Shown piece by piece: positions 19,924-29,204 of a stretch of DNA of 64,000 nucleotides; the first letter of the stretch is position 1, and each line of letters opens with the position of its first letter. Location: the NCBI RefSeq assembly GCF_900116545.1, contig NZ_FPCK01000003.1, forward strand, positions 310,001-374,000, written 5' to 3'. The translations under genes were made by a program, and so were the position numbers. The notes under the pieces were generated by a model that worked only from the letters and a program-made list of their open reading frames with translations, was not told the origin of the DNA and ran no database searches. This DNA comes from Devosia crocina. GTDB lineage: Bacteria; Pseudomonadota; Alphaproteobacteria; Rhizobiales; Devosiaceae.

Positions 19924-20430
19924 ATGACCCGTCCTCAAGCCTGCCTTCTTGCTCTTGCCCTGGCTGTTGCCGCTGTTAGCCCGGCTGCGGCGCAATCGGC
20001 GCGGGTCCTCGGGGATTTCCGCGACTGGTCGAGCTATGCCGCCGATGACGGTTCAGGCACCATCTGCTTTGCCATGACCCGCCCCAAGAGCACCGAACCC
20101 TCGAGTGCAGCCGGGTCCGACGCTTATGTCTATGTCACCAATCGTCCCGGAGAAGACGTAGTCAGCGAGTTCAATGTCGTGGCCGGCTACACTTTCCAGA
20201 CAGGGTCCCTCGCTTCGGTCAGCGTCGGTGGTCAAAGCTTTGCGCTCTTTACTCAAGGGGACGCCGCCTGGCTCGACGATGCCGGCCAATCCGCCGCCCT
20301 CGCTGCCGCTATCCGCGCCGGCTCGACCCTGAGCGTCGAAGGCACCAATGCGACCGGCGCGCGTGTCGTCCAGTCCTATTCGCTGTCAGGCGCCACGGCT
20401 GCCCAGCAGGCGATTGGTGCCGAGTGCTGA
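19924..20430 (+). CDS. IalB family protein, copy 2
   Basis: 168 residues with a signal peptide (cut near AAAQSA, about 23). Same domain as the preceding protein: GDFRDWSSYAADD...ICFAMTRPKSTEPSS and C-terminal SLSGATAAQQAIGAEC. The two are tandem paralogues from one duplication, now well diverged in the middle. Likely in one transcription unit with copy 1. Precise role unknown. Confidence 0.87.
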   Translation: MTRPQACLLALALAVAAVSPAAAQSARVLGDFRDWSSYAADDGSGTICFAMTRPKSTEPSSAAGSDAYVYVTNRPGEDVVSEFNVVAGYTFQTGSLASVSVGGQSFALFTQGDAAWLDDAGQSAALAAAIRAGSTLSVEGTNATGARVVQSYSLSGATAAQQAIGAEC

Positions 20431-20626
20431 TACAGAGCACCTGAACCACCACCCGCGACAATCCGTCACACTTTCCAATTGCCTAACCGGCCAATCCGGA
20501 TAATCTTCCCTTTGGGAGGAGGTCCGCCGGAGGGCGGTTGCGGACCGGACAGGGGGCGTTGCAGCTCCCCACAAGAGCTGGCCGGAAACCGGGGCGGGCC
20601 TCGAAACTTTTCGAGGAACGGTTTTC
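20431..20626 (+). other. Leader region of hppA with competing hairpins
   Basis: 196 bases without a gene. A GGTCCGC (20521-20527)/GCGGACC (20540-20546) stem overlaps an alternative CCGCC (20524-20528)/GGCGG (20533-20537) stem, so only one can form at a time; a further CAGCT/AGCTG hairpin follows. It may be a structured 5' leader; no known riboswitch class is recognised. Confidence 0.35.
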
Positions 20627-22741
20627 ATGGATCTGGCACTTTGGCTGATCGTCGCCTGCGGCGGTTTGTCTATCGTTTATGGCGTGGTCACGACGCAGCA
20701 GCTTCTCGCCGCTGACGCTGGATCTGCGCGCATGCAGGAAATCTCCGCCGCCGTGCGCGAAGGCGCTTCGGCTTATCTCAAACGCCAATATACCACCATT
20801 GCCATTGTGGGCGCGGTGATCTTGGTTGCCGCCTGGCTGCTGCTCGGACCGCATGCGGCTGTCGGGTTCCTGATTGGTGCGGTGCTTTCGGGCGCCGCCG
20901 GTTTCATCGGTATGAATGTTTCGGTGCGCGCCAATGTGCGCGTCGCCCAGGCCGCCATATCCTCGCTCGGCAAAGGGCTCGATCTTGCCTTCAAGTCCGG
21001 CGCCGTGACGGGGCTGCTCGTCGCCGGCCTCGGTCTTCTCGGTGTGACGCTCTATTTCCTCGTCCTGACCTATATGGGCAATGCGCCCACGAGCCGCGTC
21101 GTCATCGATTCGCTCGTTGCGCTCTCCTTCGGTGCTTCGCTGATCTCCATCTTCGCCCGTCTCGGTGGCGGCATCTTCACCAAGGGTGCCGATGTCGGCG
21201 GCGATATGGTGGGCAAGGTCGAAGCTGGAATCCCCGAGGACGACCCGCGCAATCCCGCTACCATCGCCGACAATGTCGGTGACAATGTTGGCGATTGCGC
21301 CGGCATGGCGGCCGACCTCTTTGAAACCTATGTGGTGACCATTGTCGCGACCATGGTTTTGGCCTCGATCATCCTGCCCGAAGCGCTCAAGCTGACCGGC
21401 ATGGTTCTGCCCATCGCCATCGGTGGGGCCTGCGTCATAACTTCTATCATCGGCACCTACTTCGTTAAGCTCGGGTCCGACAACAACATCATGGGTGCGC
21501 TCTATAAGGGTGTCATTGCCACCGGCGTTCTCTCCCTTGTCGCGCTCCTGCCGGTTCTCTGGCTGCTGTTCGGCGACATGAACCTGACCATCGAAACAGC
21601 GGGCAAGGTTTTTACCCCCTGGCAGCTTTTCTGGTGCGGCGTGACCGGCCTCGTCATCACCGGGCTGATCATCGTCATCACCGAATATTACACTGGCACC
21701 AACCGCCGCCCGGTCAACTCCATCGCCGAAGCCTCCGTCACCGGTCACGGCACCAATGTCATCCAGGGCCTTGCAGTCTCGCTGGAATCGACTGCCCTGC
21801 CCGCCCTGGTCATCATTGCCGGCATCATCGTCACTTATTCACTGGCCGGTCTTTTCGGTATCGCGGTGGCCGTTGCCACCATGCTGGCGCTCGCCGGCAT
21901 TATCGTGGCGCTCGACGCTTTCGGCCCTGTTACCGACAATGCCGGCGGCATCGCCGAAATGGCTGGCCTCGATAAGGAAGTGCGGCACAATACCGACGCG
22001 CTCGATGCCGTTGGCAACACTACCAAGGCGGTCACCAAGGGCTATGCCATTGGTTCGGCCGGCCTTGGTGCCCTTGTGCTCTTTGCCGCCTATACCGAGG
22101 ATCTCAAGCATTACTTCGCGGATTTGGCGGTCAGCTTTGACCTCGCCAACCCTTACGTTGTTGTCGGTCTCCTGTTCGGTGGGCTTCTGCCGTTCCTGTT
22201 CGGCGGCATGTCGATGACGGCGGTGGGCCGCGCGGCCCAATCCGTCGTTGTCGAGGTGCGGCGGCAATTCCGCGAAAAACCGGGCATCATGGCCGGCACC
22301 GACAAGCCCGATTACGGTCGCGCCGTCGACATGCTGACCAAGGCGGCCATCAGGGAGATGATCGTCCCGAGCTTGCTTCCCGTGCTCTCCCCGATCATCG
22401 TCTATGTCTCAATCCTCTATATCGCGGGCCAGGCTAACGCCTTTTCCGCGCTTGGCGCCATGCTCATGGGCGTGATCGTCACGGGTCTTTTCGTCGCTAT
22501 CTCCATGACCGCAGGCGGCGGCGCTTGGGACAATGCCAAGAAAAGCTTCGAAGACGGGTTTACCGACAGCCACGGCATAAAACATTTCAAGGGCTCGGAC
22601 GCCCACAAGGCCTCCGTTACCGGTGACACCGTGGGCGACCCCTACAAGGACACGGCCGGCCCGGCCGTCAATCCTATGATCAAGATCACCAATATCGTCG
22701 CCCTGCTGTTGCTCGCCGTGCTGGCCAATATGGGAGGTTGA
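20627..22741 (+). CDS. hppA: K+-independent proton-pumping membrane pyrophosphatase
   Basis: 704 residues with about 16 membrane helices. It couples pyrophosphate hydrolysis to proton pumping across the inner membrane. Active-site motifs are present: [40 protein letters not shown] and a C-terminal [14 protein letters not shown]. The [10 protein letters not shown] stretch has Lys467 and Thr470, the Lys marking the K+-independent class (K+-dependent enzymes have Ala). The soluble pyrophosphatase gene is at 34.9 kb, so the cell has both systems. Ribosome site before ATG is weak. Confidence 0.95.
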   Translation: MDLALWLIVACGGLSIVYGVVTTQQLLAADAGSARMQEISAAVREGASAYLKRQYTTIAIVGAVILVAAWLLLGPHAAVGFLIGAVLSGAAGFIGMNVSVRANVRVAQAAISSLGKGLDLAFKSGAVTGLLVAGLGLLGVTLYFLVLTYMGNAPTSRVVIDSLVALSFGASLISIFARLGGGIFTKGADVGGDMVGKVEAGIPEDDPRNPATIADNVGDNVGDCAGMAADLFETYVVTIVATMVLASIILPEALKLTGMVLPIAIGGACVITSIIGTYFVKLGSDNNIMGALYKGVIATGVLSLVALLPVLWLLFGDMNLTIETAGKVFTPWQLFWCGVTGLVITGLIIVITEYYTGTNRRPVNSIAEASVTGHGTNVIQGLAVSLESTALPALVIIAGIIVTYSLAGLFGIAVAVATMLALAGIIVALDAFGPVTDNAGGIAEMAGLDKEVRHNTDALDAVGNTTKAVTKGYAIGSAGLGALVLFAAYTEDLKHYFADLAVSFDLANPYVVVGLLFGGLLPFLFGGMSMTAVGRAAQSVVVEVRRQFREKPGIMAGTDKPDYGRAVDMLTKAAIREMIVPSLLPVLSPIIVYVSILYIAGQANAFSALGAMLMGVIVTGLFVAISMTAGGGAWDNAKKSFEDGFTDSHGIKHFKGSDAHKASVTGDTVGDPYKDTAGPAVNPMIKITNIVALLLLAVLANMGG

Positions 22742-22782
22742 TAGCGCACGGGTTTCTCAGGGTCAGCCGATCCTCATGGCCT

Positions 22783-22818
22783 TCACGCCGTCACCACCCG
22801 GCTCGTCCGGGTGGTCCA
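22783..22818. repeat. Dispersed 36-nt palindromic repeat, copy 2
   Basis: Same 36-base layout as the copy at 5911-5946, but with a longer perfect 9-bp stem (ACCACCCGG/CCGGGTGGT) around loop CTCGT. Located between the convergent hppA and GGDEF-EAL genes, so it could also act as a terminator. The rest of the 195-base gap shows nothing else. Confidence 0.6.
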
Positions 22819-22936
22819 TGCGGCAGGACGAATTGTTCTGAATGGTCCGGTCGCGACGACGTACAATAAAGTGCGCAGTCTGGTTTTCACCGGAGGCGAC
22901 GGGGATCGGCCGGTTGCACTGGGCTGGCAGCTGCCC

Positions 22937-25051
22937 TCAGGATGCTTCGGCCAGTGCCTCTTCGCACTGCAGCATGTCGTTCAATGCTGCGGCCGAGATC
23001 GGGGGCGAAAAAAGAAAGCCCTGAACTTCCGATACGCCCTGGGCACGAACGAGCGCGAGCTGGTCTTCGGTCTCCACTCCTTCGGCCGTGGTCGACATGC
23101 CGAGCGACTGGCCAAGCCCGATCACCGCGCGGATAATCGCCTGGCTGTCCGGACGGCTGATGAGATCACGCAAAAAGGACCGGTCGATCTTGATCTTGTC
23201 GAAGGGAAAAGAACGCAGATAGGAGAGCGAGGAATATCCGGTGCCGAAATCATCCATGGAAATGCGCACGCCCATGGCCCGCAAGTCATGGAGCGCCTTC
23301 AATGTGCTTTCGCTTTCACCCAGAAGCAGGCTTTCGGTGATCTCGAGTTCAAGCCGTCTGGGATCGAGCCGCGCATTGGCCAGCGCCCGGCGCACCTGGG
23401 TTACAAGATCCCGCTGCCGGAACTGAACCGGCGAAAGATTGACCGCAACCCGCACCCCATTGGGCCAGCTCGCCGCAGTCATGCAGGCCTGATTGAGCAC
23501 CCATTGGCCGATCGCAGAGATCAGGCCGGTATCCTCGGCCACCGGAACGAACTCGGCCGGCGATATCGTGCGCCCCTCGAAATCCCAGCGCAACAGCGCT
23601 TCAACGCAAGTGACGCGATTCTCCGCCAGTCCCAGAAGCGGCTGGTACATCAGCCGAAATTCGTTGCGGCTGAGCGCCAGGCGCAAGCCGGCTTCGATCG
23701 AGCGGCGCTGCTGCAGCTCGGCATCCATCCCCGTTTCAAAGAAATGATAGGTCGACCGCCCCTCGCTTTTGGCCCGGTAAAGCGCCAGGTCCGCGTTCTT
23801 GACCAGCGTATCGGTGGTCGTGCCGTCGCCCGGTCCCACCGCAATGCCGACGCTGGCGCCGATCTCGATCTGCTGGCCCTTGATGTTCATGGGCGCGCAC
23901 ATGGACTTGATGATGCGGTCAGCCACCCGCGCGGCAGCCTCGGGGCTGTCGATCGGGCGCAGCAGCAACGCAAATTCGTCCCCGCCCAGCCGTGCCAGGA
24001 GATCGCTTTCCCGCGTCGTGCCCCAAAGCCGCACAGCTGCCTGCTTGATGACCTCGTCCCCGATCGAATGGCCGAGCGTGTCGTTGACCGCCTTGAAATG
24101 ATCCAGGTCGATATACAGCACTGCAGCCATTTCGCCTCGGTGCAGCCCCGCCTCCGTGCCGGCCATCTGCTCCAGGAACTCGATACGATTGGGCAGGTCG
24201 GTCAGCGCATCGTGCCGGGCAAGGTGATGGATCCGCGCCTCGTTCTGGCGCTGCTCGGTGATATCCTCGTGGGTCGAGACCCAGCCCCCATCCTTCATCG
24301 GATGGTGCTGCATCATGATGATGCGATTGTTCAATTCGTGGATGGTCTTGCCATATTCGCGCTTGGCGATCACCTCACGTCGCCAGGTGATATAATCTTC
24401 GCGCGTATTGCCAGCGCTCATGCCCATATCGAAGAGATGCCCCAAAATGTCTTCGAGCTGGGTGCCTGGCCGCAGATACTCGCTGGGCAGGTTATAGATC
24501 CGGGCATAGGGCTCGTTGCAGATCACGAGCCGTCCCTTGGCGTCCATCATGCAAAGGCCGATGGAAATGTTGTTCACGGCCGCATCGAGCCGGATATTTT
24601 GCCGCTCAAGTTCGAGCTTGCGCTTCTGCACCGTTTCCGAGCGCTGGATCTCGTCGGTGACATCCTCATGCGTCACCACCCAGCCTAGCTGGTCCGAATA
24701 GACATGGGCGGTTTCCACGATCCGCCCGCCATAAACCACTTCCTGGTTTTTCGAGCGCGCGCCGCTGCGGTTGTTGAGCAGCTCGCTTGAATAGTGTTCG
24801 TAGAATTGCTCGGGCGTGTGCTCGGGATGGTTGCCCAGCTTGTGCGAGAGATGCACCACATCTTCCAGCGTCATCCCCTTGTGGATGGCATCCGCCGAAA
24901 ATCCGTAGAAATCGCGATAATGCTTGTTCCACATGACGAGGCGGAACTGCGGAGACCAGACACAAAACCCATAGGGGATGTTCTCGAGCGCCGCGTCGAG
25001 CAGCAGCGCGTCGGCGACTTCCCCAGTCGTGCCGGCGTCCATCTCCCCCAT
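22937..25051 (-). CDS. PAS-PAS-GGDEF-EAL c-di-GMP enzyme
   Basis: 704 residues from ATG 25051 (GAGG five bases upstream; a TTG just before is less likely). Two PAS domains lie at about 18-130 and 155-265, each opening with NIPYGFCVWSP or NISIGLCMMDA. The GGDEF domain (about 280-440) has an intact LGGDEF active site, and the EAL domain (about 455-695) keeps EALLRW, NLSPVQFRQ, DDFGTGYSS and EGVET, so both diguanylate cyclase and phosphodiesterase activity are possible. No membrane segment, so it senses something inside the cell. A CtrA-type box lies 56 bases upstream. Confidence 0.94.
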   Translation of the reverse strand: MGEMDAGTTGEVADALLLDAALENIPYGFCVWSPQFRLVMWNKHYRDFYGFSADAIHKGMTLEDVVHLSHKLGNHPEHTPEQFYEHYSSELLNNRSGARSKNQEVVYGGRIVETAHVYSDQLGWVVTHEDVTDEIQRSETVQKRKLELERQNIRLDAAVNNISIGLCMMDAKGRLVICNEPYARIYNLPSEYLRPGTQLEDILGHLFDMGMSAGNTREDYITWRREVIAKREYGKTIHELNNRIIMMQHHPMKDGGWVSTHEDITEQRQNEARIHHLARHDALTDLPNRIEFLEQMAGTEAGLHRGEMAAVLYIDLDHFKAVNDTLGHSIGDEVIKQAAVRLWGTTRESDLLARLGGDEFALLLRPIDSPEAAARVADRIIKSMCAPMNIKGQQIEIGASVGIAVGPGDGTTTDTLVKNADLALYRAKSEGRSTYHFFETGMDAELQQRRSIEAGLRLALSRNEFRLMYQPLLGLAENRVTCVEALLRWDFEGRTISPAEFVPVAEDTGLISAIGQWVLNQACMTAASWPNGVRVAVNLSPVQFRQRDLVTQVRRALANARLDPRRLELEITESLLLGESESTLKALHDLRAMGVRISMDDFGTGYSSLSYLRSFPFDKIKIDRSFLRDLISRPDSQAIIRAVIGLGQSLGMSTTAEGVETEDQLALVRAQGVSEVQGFLFSPPISAAALNDMLQCEEALAEAS

Positions 25052-25106
25052 CAAACCCTCTGTCGCCTCCCCAAATGACGCTTTTATGAAGCTAAGTGCG
25101 GGCTGA

Positions 25107-25121
25107 TTAACGCGGGCTTAA
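25107..25121. promoter_or_regulatory. Perfect CtrA-type box TTAA-N7-TTAA
   Basis: TTAA at 25107-25110 and 25118-25121 with seven bases between, 56 bases upstream of the GGDEF-EAL start. The palindrome matches the CtrA binding consensus used across Hyphomicrobiales. It suggests cell-cycle control of c-di-GMP turnover; not proven. Confidence 0.5.
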
Positions 25122-25143
25122 ATCAATCAGGCGTCAGAGGAAA

Positions 25144-25773
25144 TCATTGCTTTCTGCAAAGTGCTGGCTGGCCTGGAGGGTTGTCGAGCAGCACCTCGAT
25201 TGCGGCCGCTCCCGCCTCCGGAGAAAGCGCGCCCATATCGAGGCGCAGGTCATAGGTTTTGCCTGCGTGAACAGCGGACTGCCAGTGCAGAACAGGCGGC
25301 GGCGCCTCGCTGCCACTAAGGTAGAAGCCGCCGCGCGGATCGGCATTGCGACGCCGCATGATCTCATCGATCGCGCAATCGATCCCGACGATCAGCGCCC
25401 CGGCTGGGCCCAACATTTTCGCCGCCATGTCAAAAATGCCGAGCGGTTCGGAATAATGCTCGTGCAGCCCGAGATCGGCGACAACATCGAAGCCAGCTTG
25501 GGAATGAGCGATGATCGATCCGAACAAAAGCCGGTAAAGCGCCGCGACGACCGGCTCTAGATCGGGCCGCTCGCCCCCGGGGCGCAGGCCGATGCCGGGC
25601 ATGAGCGCTGGGGGAAGTGTCGCTGCGACTGCATCGACGCCGAGATTGATCCAGCGTCCCGGGATCCTGACCTGGATGGCGTGGGCAAGACTGGACTTGC
25701 CCGAGCGCGGTGCTCCGTTAAGAAGGAGAATGCGACCGGGCGAGCCTGAAAGATCCGCCCGGTCCGCTGACAT
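25144..25773 (-). CDS. P-loop protein of the chloramphenicol phosphotransferase-like family
   Basis: 209 residues. Walker A GAPRSGKSS near residue 20, followed by HAIQVRIPGRWINLGVD, a pattern of the CPT-like kinase superfamily; a later VVADLGLHEHY and RRRNADPRGGF complete it. The family phosphorylates small hydroxyl compounds, sometimes antibiotics; here the substrate is unknown and resistance should not be assumed. The start overlaps the argG stop (TGATG), so its translation is coupled to argG. Confidence 0.75.
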   Translation of the reverse strand: MSADRADLSGSPGRILLLNGAPRSGKSSLAHAIQVRIPGRWINLGVDAVAATLPPALMPGIGLRPGGERPDLEPVVAALYRLLFGSIIAHSQAGFDVVADLGLHEHYSEPLGIFDMAAKMLGPAGALIVGIDCAIDEIMRRRNADPRGGFYLSGSEAPPPVLHWQSAVHAGKTYDLRLDMGALSPEAGAAAIEVLLDNPPGQPALCRKQ

Positions 25774-26996
25774 CAGGAGCGGGCCTTATTGTTGCGCGCA
25801 GCCCAGGTCTTGAGGCGCAGGCCATTGAGACGAATGAAACCGGCGGCGTCCTTGTGATCATAGGCCACCGCACCTTCTTCGAAGGTCACAAGGTCCATGG
25901 AATAGAGCGAATGCGGAGAGGACCGCGCGATGACGCTTGCCGAGCCCTTGAACAGTTTTACGCTCACTTCGCCCGTCACGTAGTCCTGGCTCTTGTCGAT
26001 CAGCGCCTGAAGCATCTCGCGCTCAGGTGAGAACCAGAAGCCGTTATAGATCAGCTCGGCATATTTGGGCATCAGCTCATCCTTGAGATGGGCTTCACCG
26101 CGATCGAGCGTGATCGATTCGATGCCGCGATGCGCCACGAGCAGGATGGTGCCGCCCGGCGTTTCATAAAGGCCGCGCGACTTCATGCCGACAAACCGGT
26201 TCTCGACGAGATCGAGGCGGCCAACCCCATGCTTGCCGCCGAGCTCATTGAGCTTGGTCAGCAACGCAGCCGGCGAAAGCTTTTCGCCATTGATCGAGAT
26301 CGGATCGCCCTTTTCGTAGCCGATGGTGATGATCTCGGCTTCGTCTGGCGCTTTTTCCGGGTCGGTGGTGCGCTGTGGCACATAATCAGGGAAAGGCACC
26401 GCGGGGTCTTCCAAAACCATGCCCTCGGACGAAGTATGCAGAAGATTGGCATCGACCGAGAACGGCGCCTCGCCGCGCTTGTCCTTGGCGATCGGAATCT
26501 GATTGCGCTCGGCATAGTCGAGCAGCTGGGTGCGGCTGCGAAGGTCCCATTCGCGCCAGGGCGCGATAACCTTGATGGATGGATCGAGTGCATTGGCGGT
26601 CAGTTCGAACCGGACCTGGTCATTGCCCTTGCCGGTCGCGCCATGGGAAATGGCATCAGCGCCGGTTTCCTGGGCGATTTCGACGAGACGCTTGGCGATC
26701 AGCGGCCGGGCAATGGAGGTACCGAGCAGGTACTGGCCCTCATAGACCGTATTGGCGCGGAACATGGGAAACACGAAATCCCGCACGAATTCCTCGCGCA
26801 GATCCTCGATGCGAATGTCCTTGATGCCGAACATCTCGGCCTTTTTGCGCGCCGGTTCGAGCTCCTCGCCCTGGCCGAGATCGGCGGTGAAGGTCACCAC
26901 CTCGCAATCATAGGTTTCCTGCAGCCATTTGAGGATGATCGATGTGTCGAGGCCGCCCGAATAGGCCAGCACGACTTTCTTTACTTCATTTGCCAT
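25773..26996 (-). CDS. argG: Argininosuccinate synthase
   Basis: 407 residues from ATG 26996. It joins citrulline and aspartate using ATP in arginine synthesis. The ATP-binding N-type motif AYSGGLDTS is at about 12-20; [12 protein letters not shown] and the SDEA-like end of the catalytic domain are present. Longer upstream starts have no family support. Its stop overlaps the P-loop protein start. Divergent from the LysE-family gene. Confidence 0.95.
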   Translation of the reverse strand: MANEVKKVVLAYSGGLDTSIILKWLQETYDCEVVTFTADLGQGEELEPARKKAEMFGIKDIRIEDLREEFVRDFVFPMFRANTVYEGQYLLGTSIARPLIAKRLVEIAQETGADAISHGATGKGNDQVRFELTANALDPSIKVIAPWREWDLRSRTQLLDYAERNQIPIAKDKRGEAPFSVDANLLHTSSEGMVLEDPAVPFPDYVPQRTTDPEKAPDEAEIITIGYEKGDPISINGEKLSPAALLTKLNELGGKHGVGRLDLVENRFVGMKSRGLYETPGGTILLVAHRGIESITLDRGEAHLKDELMPKYAELIYNGFWFSPEREMLQALIDKSQDYVTGEVSVKLFKGSASVIARSSPHSLYSMDLVTFEEGAVAYDHKDAAGFIRLNGLRLKTWAARNNKARS

Positions 26997-27101
26997 TGTC
27001 GCATCTCGGTAGGGGTGGCCGAAGCGGCCCGAAATCGGCCGCACCCTAGTCAGAGGCAGGCTTTGGTGCAATTGTCCGGCTCAAGATTCTTGAGTAGCGC
27101 C

Positions 27102-27752
27102 ATGCCCGCCTTTGTCCCCGAACTTTCCGTGATCCTGACCTTTGCGATTGCCGGATTTGTTTTGGCCGTAACGCCGGGACCCGACATGGCGCTTTTCGTT
27201 TCCCGGACCATGAATTTTGGCCGCGCCCATGGCTTCGCGGCCGTTTTGGGTACGAGCACTGGTATTGCGGTCCACACCGCGCTCGTCGCCTTTGGCATTT
27301 CGGTGTTGATCGTGGCCGCGCCAACGGCGTTCTGGGCGCTCAAGATCGTCGGCGCGCTGTATCTCGTCTGGCTGGCAATCCAGGCGATCCGCTCGGGCGG
27401 CGGCCTGCTGGTGACCCGCGCTGCCGGTAAGCAGCCAAGCCTGTTGCAAAGCTATTTCACTGGCCTTGCCATCAACCTCACCAATCCCAAGGTGGCGCTG
27501 TTCTTCGTGACCTTTCTGCCCCAATTCATTTCGGCCGATGACCCGGCTGCTGCCAGCAAGCTCCTGTTTCTCGGCGTCGAGTTCATCGTGGTTTCCCTGC
27601 CTGTCGTCATCGCCACCGTGCTGTTTGCCGAATGGCTGACCACGACGTTGCGCGACAATCAGTGGGTAACCAAGGCATTGAACTGGAGCTTTGCGGCTGT
27701 GTTCATAGCCTTTGCGGCAACCATTCTCCTGGCTGAAGGCAAGAAGTCTTGA
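27102..27752 (+). CDS. LysE/RhtB family exporter
   Basis: 216 residues with six hydrophobic segments. The conserved FVLAVTPGPDMALFVSR near residue 20 and NLTNPKVALFFVTFLPQF near 125 are the family signature; such proteins export amino acids or related compounds. Substrate not known. The stop TGA overlaps a TTG start of rlmJ, so the two are coupled. Confidence 0.88.
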   Translation: MPAFVPELSVILTFAIAGFVLAVTPGPDMALFVSRTMNFGRAHGFAAVLGTSTGIAVHTALVAFGISVLIVAAPTAFWALKIVGALYLVWLAIQAIRSGGGLLVTRAAGKQPSLLQSYFTGLAINLTNPKVALFFVTFLPQFISADDPAAASKLLFLGVEFIVVSLPVVIATVLFAEWLTTTLRDNQWVTKALNWSFAAVFIAFAATILLAEGKKS

Positions 27753-28597
27753 ACTATCGTCACGTCTTTCACGCCGGCAATTTTGCCGACGTGGTCAAGC
27801 ACACTATCCTGACGCGCATCCTCGCCTATCTGATGCGCAAGGACGCGCCGTTTCGCGTTATCGATACCCATGCCGGTGTTGGGCTTTATGACCTCAAGGG
27901 CGCTGCGGCCGAAAAGACCGGAGAATGGGTCGAAGGCATTGGCCGGTTGATTCACGTGAAACTCCCGACCGAGGCGGCTAGTCTGATCGCTCCCTACCTT
28001 GAAGCGGTTTGGGCGCAAAACCCCGATCGCAATTTGCGATTTTATCCCGGCTCGCCAATAATCACGCGCCAGATGTTGCGCGGGCAAGACCGGCTGATGG
28101 CACTCGAACTCCATCCAACAGATGTCGAGGCCCTGCGCGAAAACTTTGCCGGCGACTTTCAGACCCGGGTCACCCATGTCGATGGCTGGCAGGCACTCGG
28201 CACGCATCTGCCACCCAAGGAAAAGCGCGGTCTCGTCCTGATTGATCCGCCCTTCGAAGAGAAGGGCGAATTCGAGCGCATGGCGCAGAACCTGATCAAG
28301 GCGCATAAGCGCTGGTCAAGTGGGCTTTACGTGCTGTGGTATCCGATCAAGGATGGCGCCGAAGTGGAACGCTTCGTCAAATTGCTCAAGTCGTCTGGCA
28401 TTCCCAAGATCCTGCGACTTGAAGTCACCATTCGTCCTGCCTCGACCCCACCGCGGCTCCATGGCACTGGCATGATCGTCGTCAATCCACCCTATGTTCT
28501 CGAAGACGAGATGCGGGTGCTGTTGCCTGTTCTCGCTGAGCAACTCAGCGAGGAGGGCCGAGGGCGGCACCTCATCGAGTGGATCGCCGGGGAATAG
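27749..28597 (+). CDS. rlmJ: 23S rRNA (adenine2030-N6)-methyltransferase RlmJ
   Basis: 282 residues starting at TTG 27749 (MNYRHVFHAGNFADVVKH). The start matches the family N-terminus exactly and overlaps the LysE stop by TTGA. The catalytic N6-adenine motif DPPF is in LVLIDPPFEEKGE, and the SAM region holds VIDTHAGVG. It methylates A2030 of 23S rRNA. A parS-like sequence lies in codons around 27948. Confidence 0.92.
   Translation: MNYRHVFHAGNFADVVKHTILTRILAYLMRKDAPFRVIDTHAGVGLYDLKGAAAEKTGEWVEGIGRLIHVKLPTEAASLIAPYLEAVWAQNPDRNLRFYPGSPIITRQMLRGQDRLMALELHPTDVEALRENFAGDFQTRVTHVDGWQALGTHLPPKEKRGLVLIDPPFEEKGEFERMAQNLIKAHKRWSSGLYVLWYPIKDGAEVERFVKLLKSSGIPKILRLEVTIRPASTPPRLHGTGMIVVNPPYVLEDEMRVLLPVLAEQLSEEGRGRHLIEWIAGE
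27948..27963. promoter_or_regulatory. parS-like 16-mer inside rlmJ (14/16)
   Basis: TGATTCACGTGAAACT differs from the TGTTTCACGTGAAACA parS consensus at positions 3 and 16. About 33 kb from parAB. Being within a coding region it may be chance, yet ParB sites in other bacteria can lie inside genes. Confidence 0.35.
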
Positions 28598-28665
28598 TGC
28601 AGCCGGAGGAACTCCCCTGCCCCGCTGGCGTTCATCCGCTTCTCGCCGAAAGGGGTCAAAGCCGC

Positions 28666-28824
28666 ATGGACGTCATCCGCATCATTCTGTCTGTGATTAT
28701 TCCGCCCATCGGGGTGTTTCTTCAGGTCGGGCTGGGCCTTCATTTCTGGCTCAACATCCTGCTTACCCTGCTCGGGTATTTCCCCGGTCTCATTCACGCT
28801 GTTTGGGTCATCCTGCGCAAATAG
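28666..28824 (+). CDS. PMP3/YqaE-type small membrane peptide
   Basis: 52 residues with two hydrophobic helices (about 3-22 and 27-49) and the family core ILSVIIPPIGVFLQVGLG...WLNILLTLLGYFPGLIHA. PMP3 proteins are stress-linked membrane peptides with an unsettled mechanism. ATG 28666 is chosen because upstream in-frame residues have no similarity. Short gene that could easily be missed. Confidence 0.88.
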   Translation: MDVIRIILSVIIPPIGVFLQVGLGLHFWLNILLTLLGYFPGLIHAVWVILRK

Positions 28825-28826
28825 GT

Positions 28827-29204
28827 TTAGTCCCGCCGCTTACGCACGCCACGACGCTCCCGCGTCATCCGCGTGGGCGCATGAAAACCAGGCGGCTTGT
28901 CTTTGACCCACGTGACAAAGGCGGCGATCTCGGGATCGGCTTGGAGGCTTTCGATATCGGCGAGGCGCTTGGCGAGTTCCGTTTCGGAGAAGCGCGCGTG
29001 GATGGCGCTGTGGCAAATCTGATGCAGACGCACCGTGCCCATATGGATGCCGCCCTTGAGCCGGGGGATCAGGTGATGCCGGCTGGACTTGGCTTCAGGC
29101 GGGATGATCCGTCCGCAAAGCGGGCAGATAGGAGCTTGCCGCCGGGCCGCCAAAGCCTCGGCCGCAGCGATGGCAGCCTCGACCCTGCGGGCCGAGGGCT
29201 TCAT
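28827..29204 (-). CDS. HNH endonuclease-domain protein
   Basis: 125 residues. After a 25-residue helix, CPLCGR and a later HHLIPRLKGG...LHQICHSAIHARFSE give the zinc pair and the H-N-H active-site pattern. HNH proteins nick or cut DNA but many small ones have other roles. The start overlaps the rlmN stop (TGATG), so it is translated with rlmN. No toxin/antitoxin or phage neighbour is seen. Confidence 0.75.
   Translation of the reverse strand: MKPSARRVEAAIAAAEALAARRQAPICPLCGRIIPPEAKSSRHHLIPRLKGGIHMGTVRLHQICHSAIHARFSETELAKRLADIESLQADPEIAAFVTWVKDKPPGFHAPTRMTRERRGVRKRRD

Noticed and set aside
22811..24688. 625-codon plus-strand frame across the GGDEF-EAL gene
   Set aside because: Shadow of the minus-strand gene, which has full catalytic motifs.
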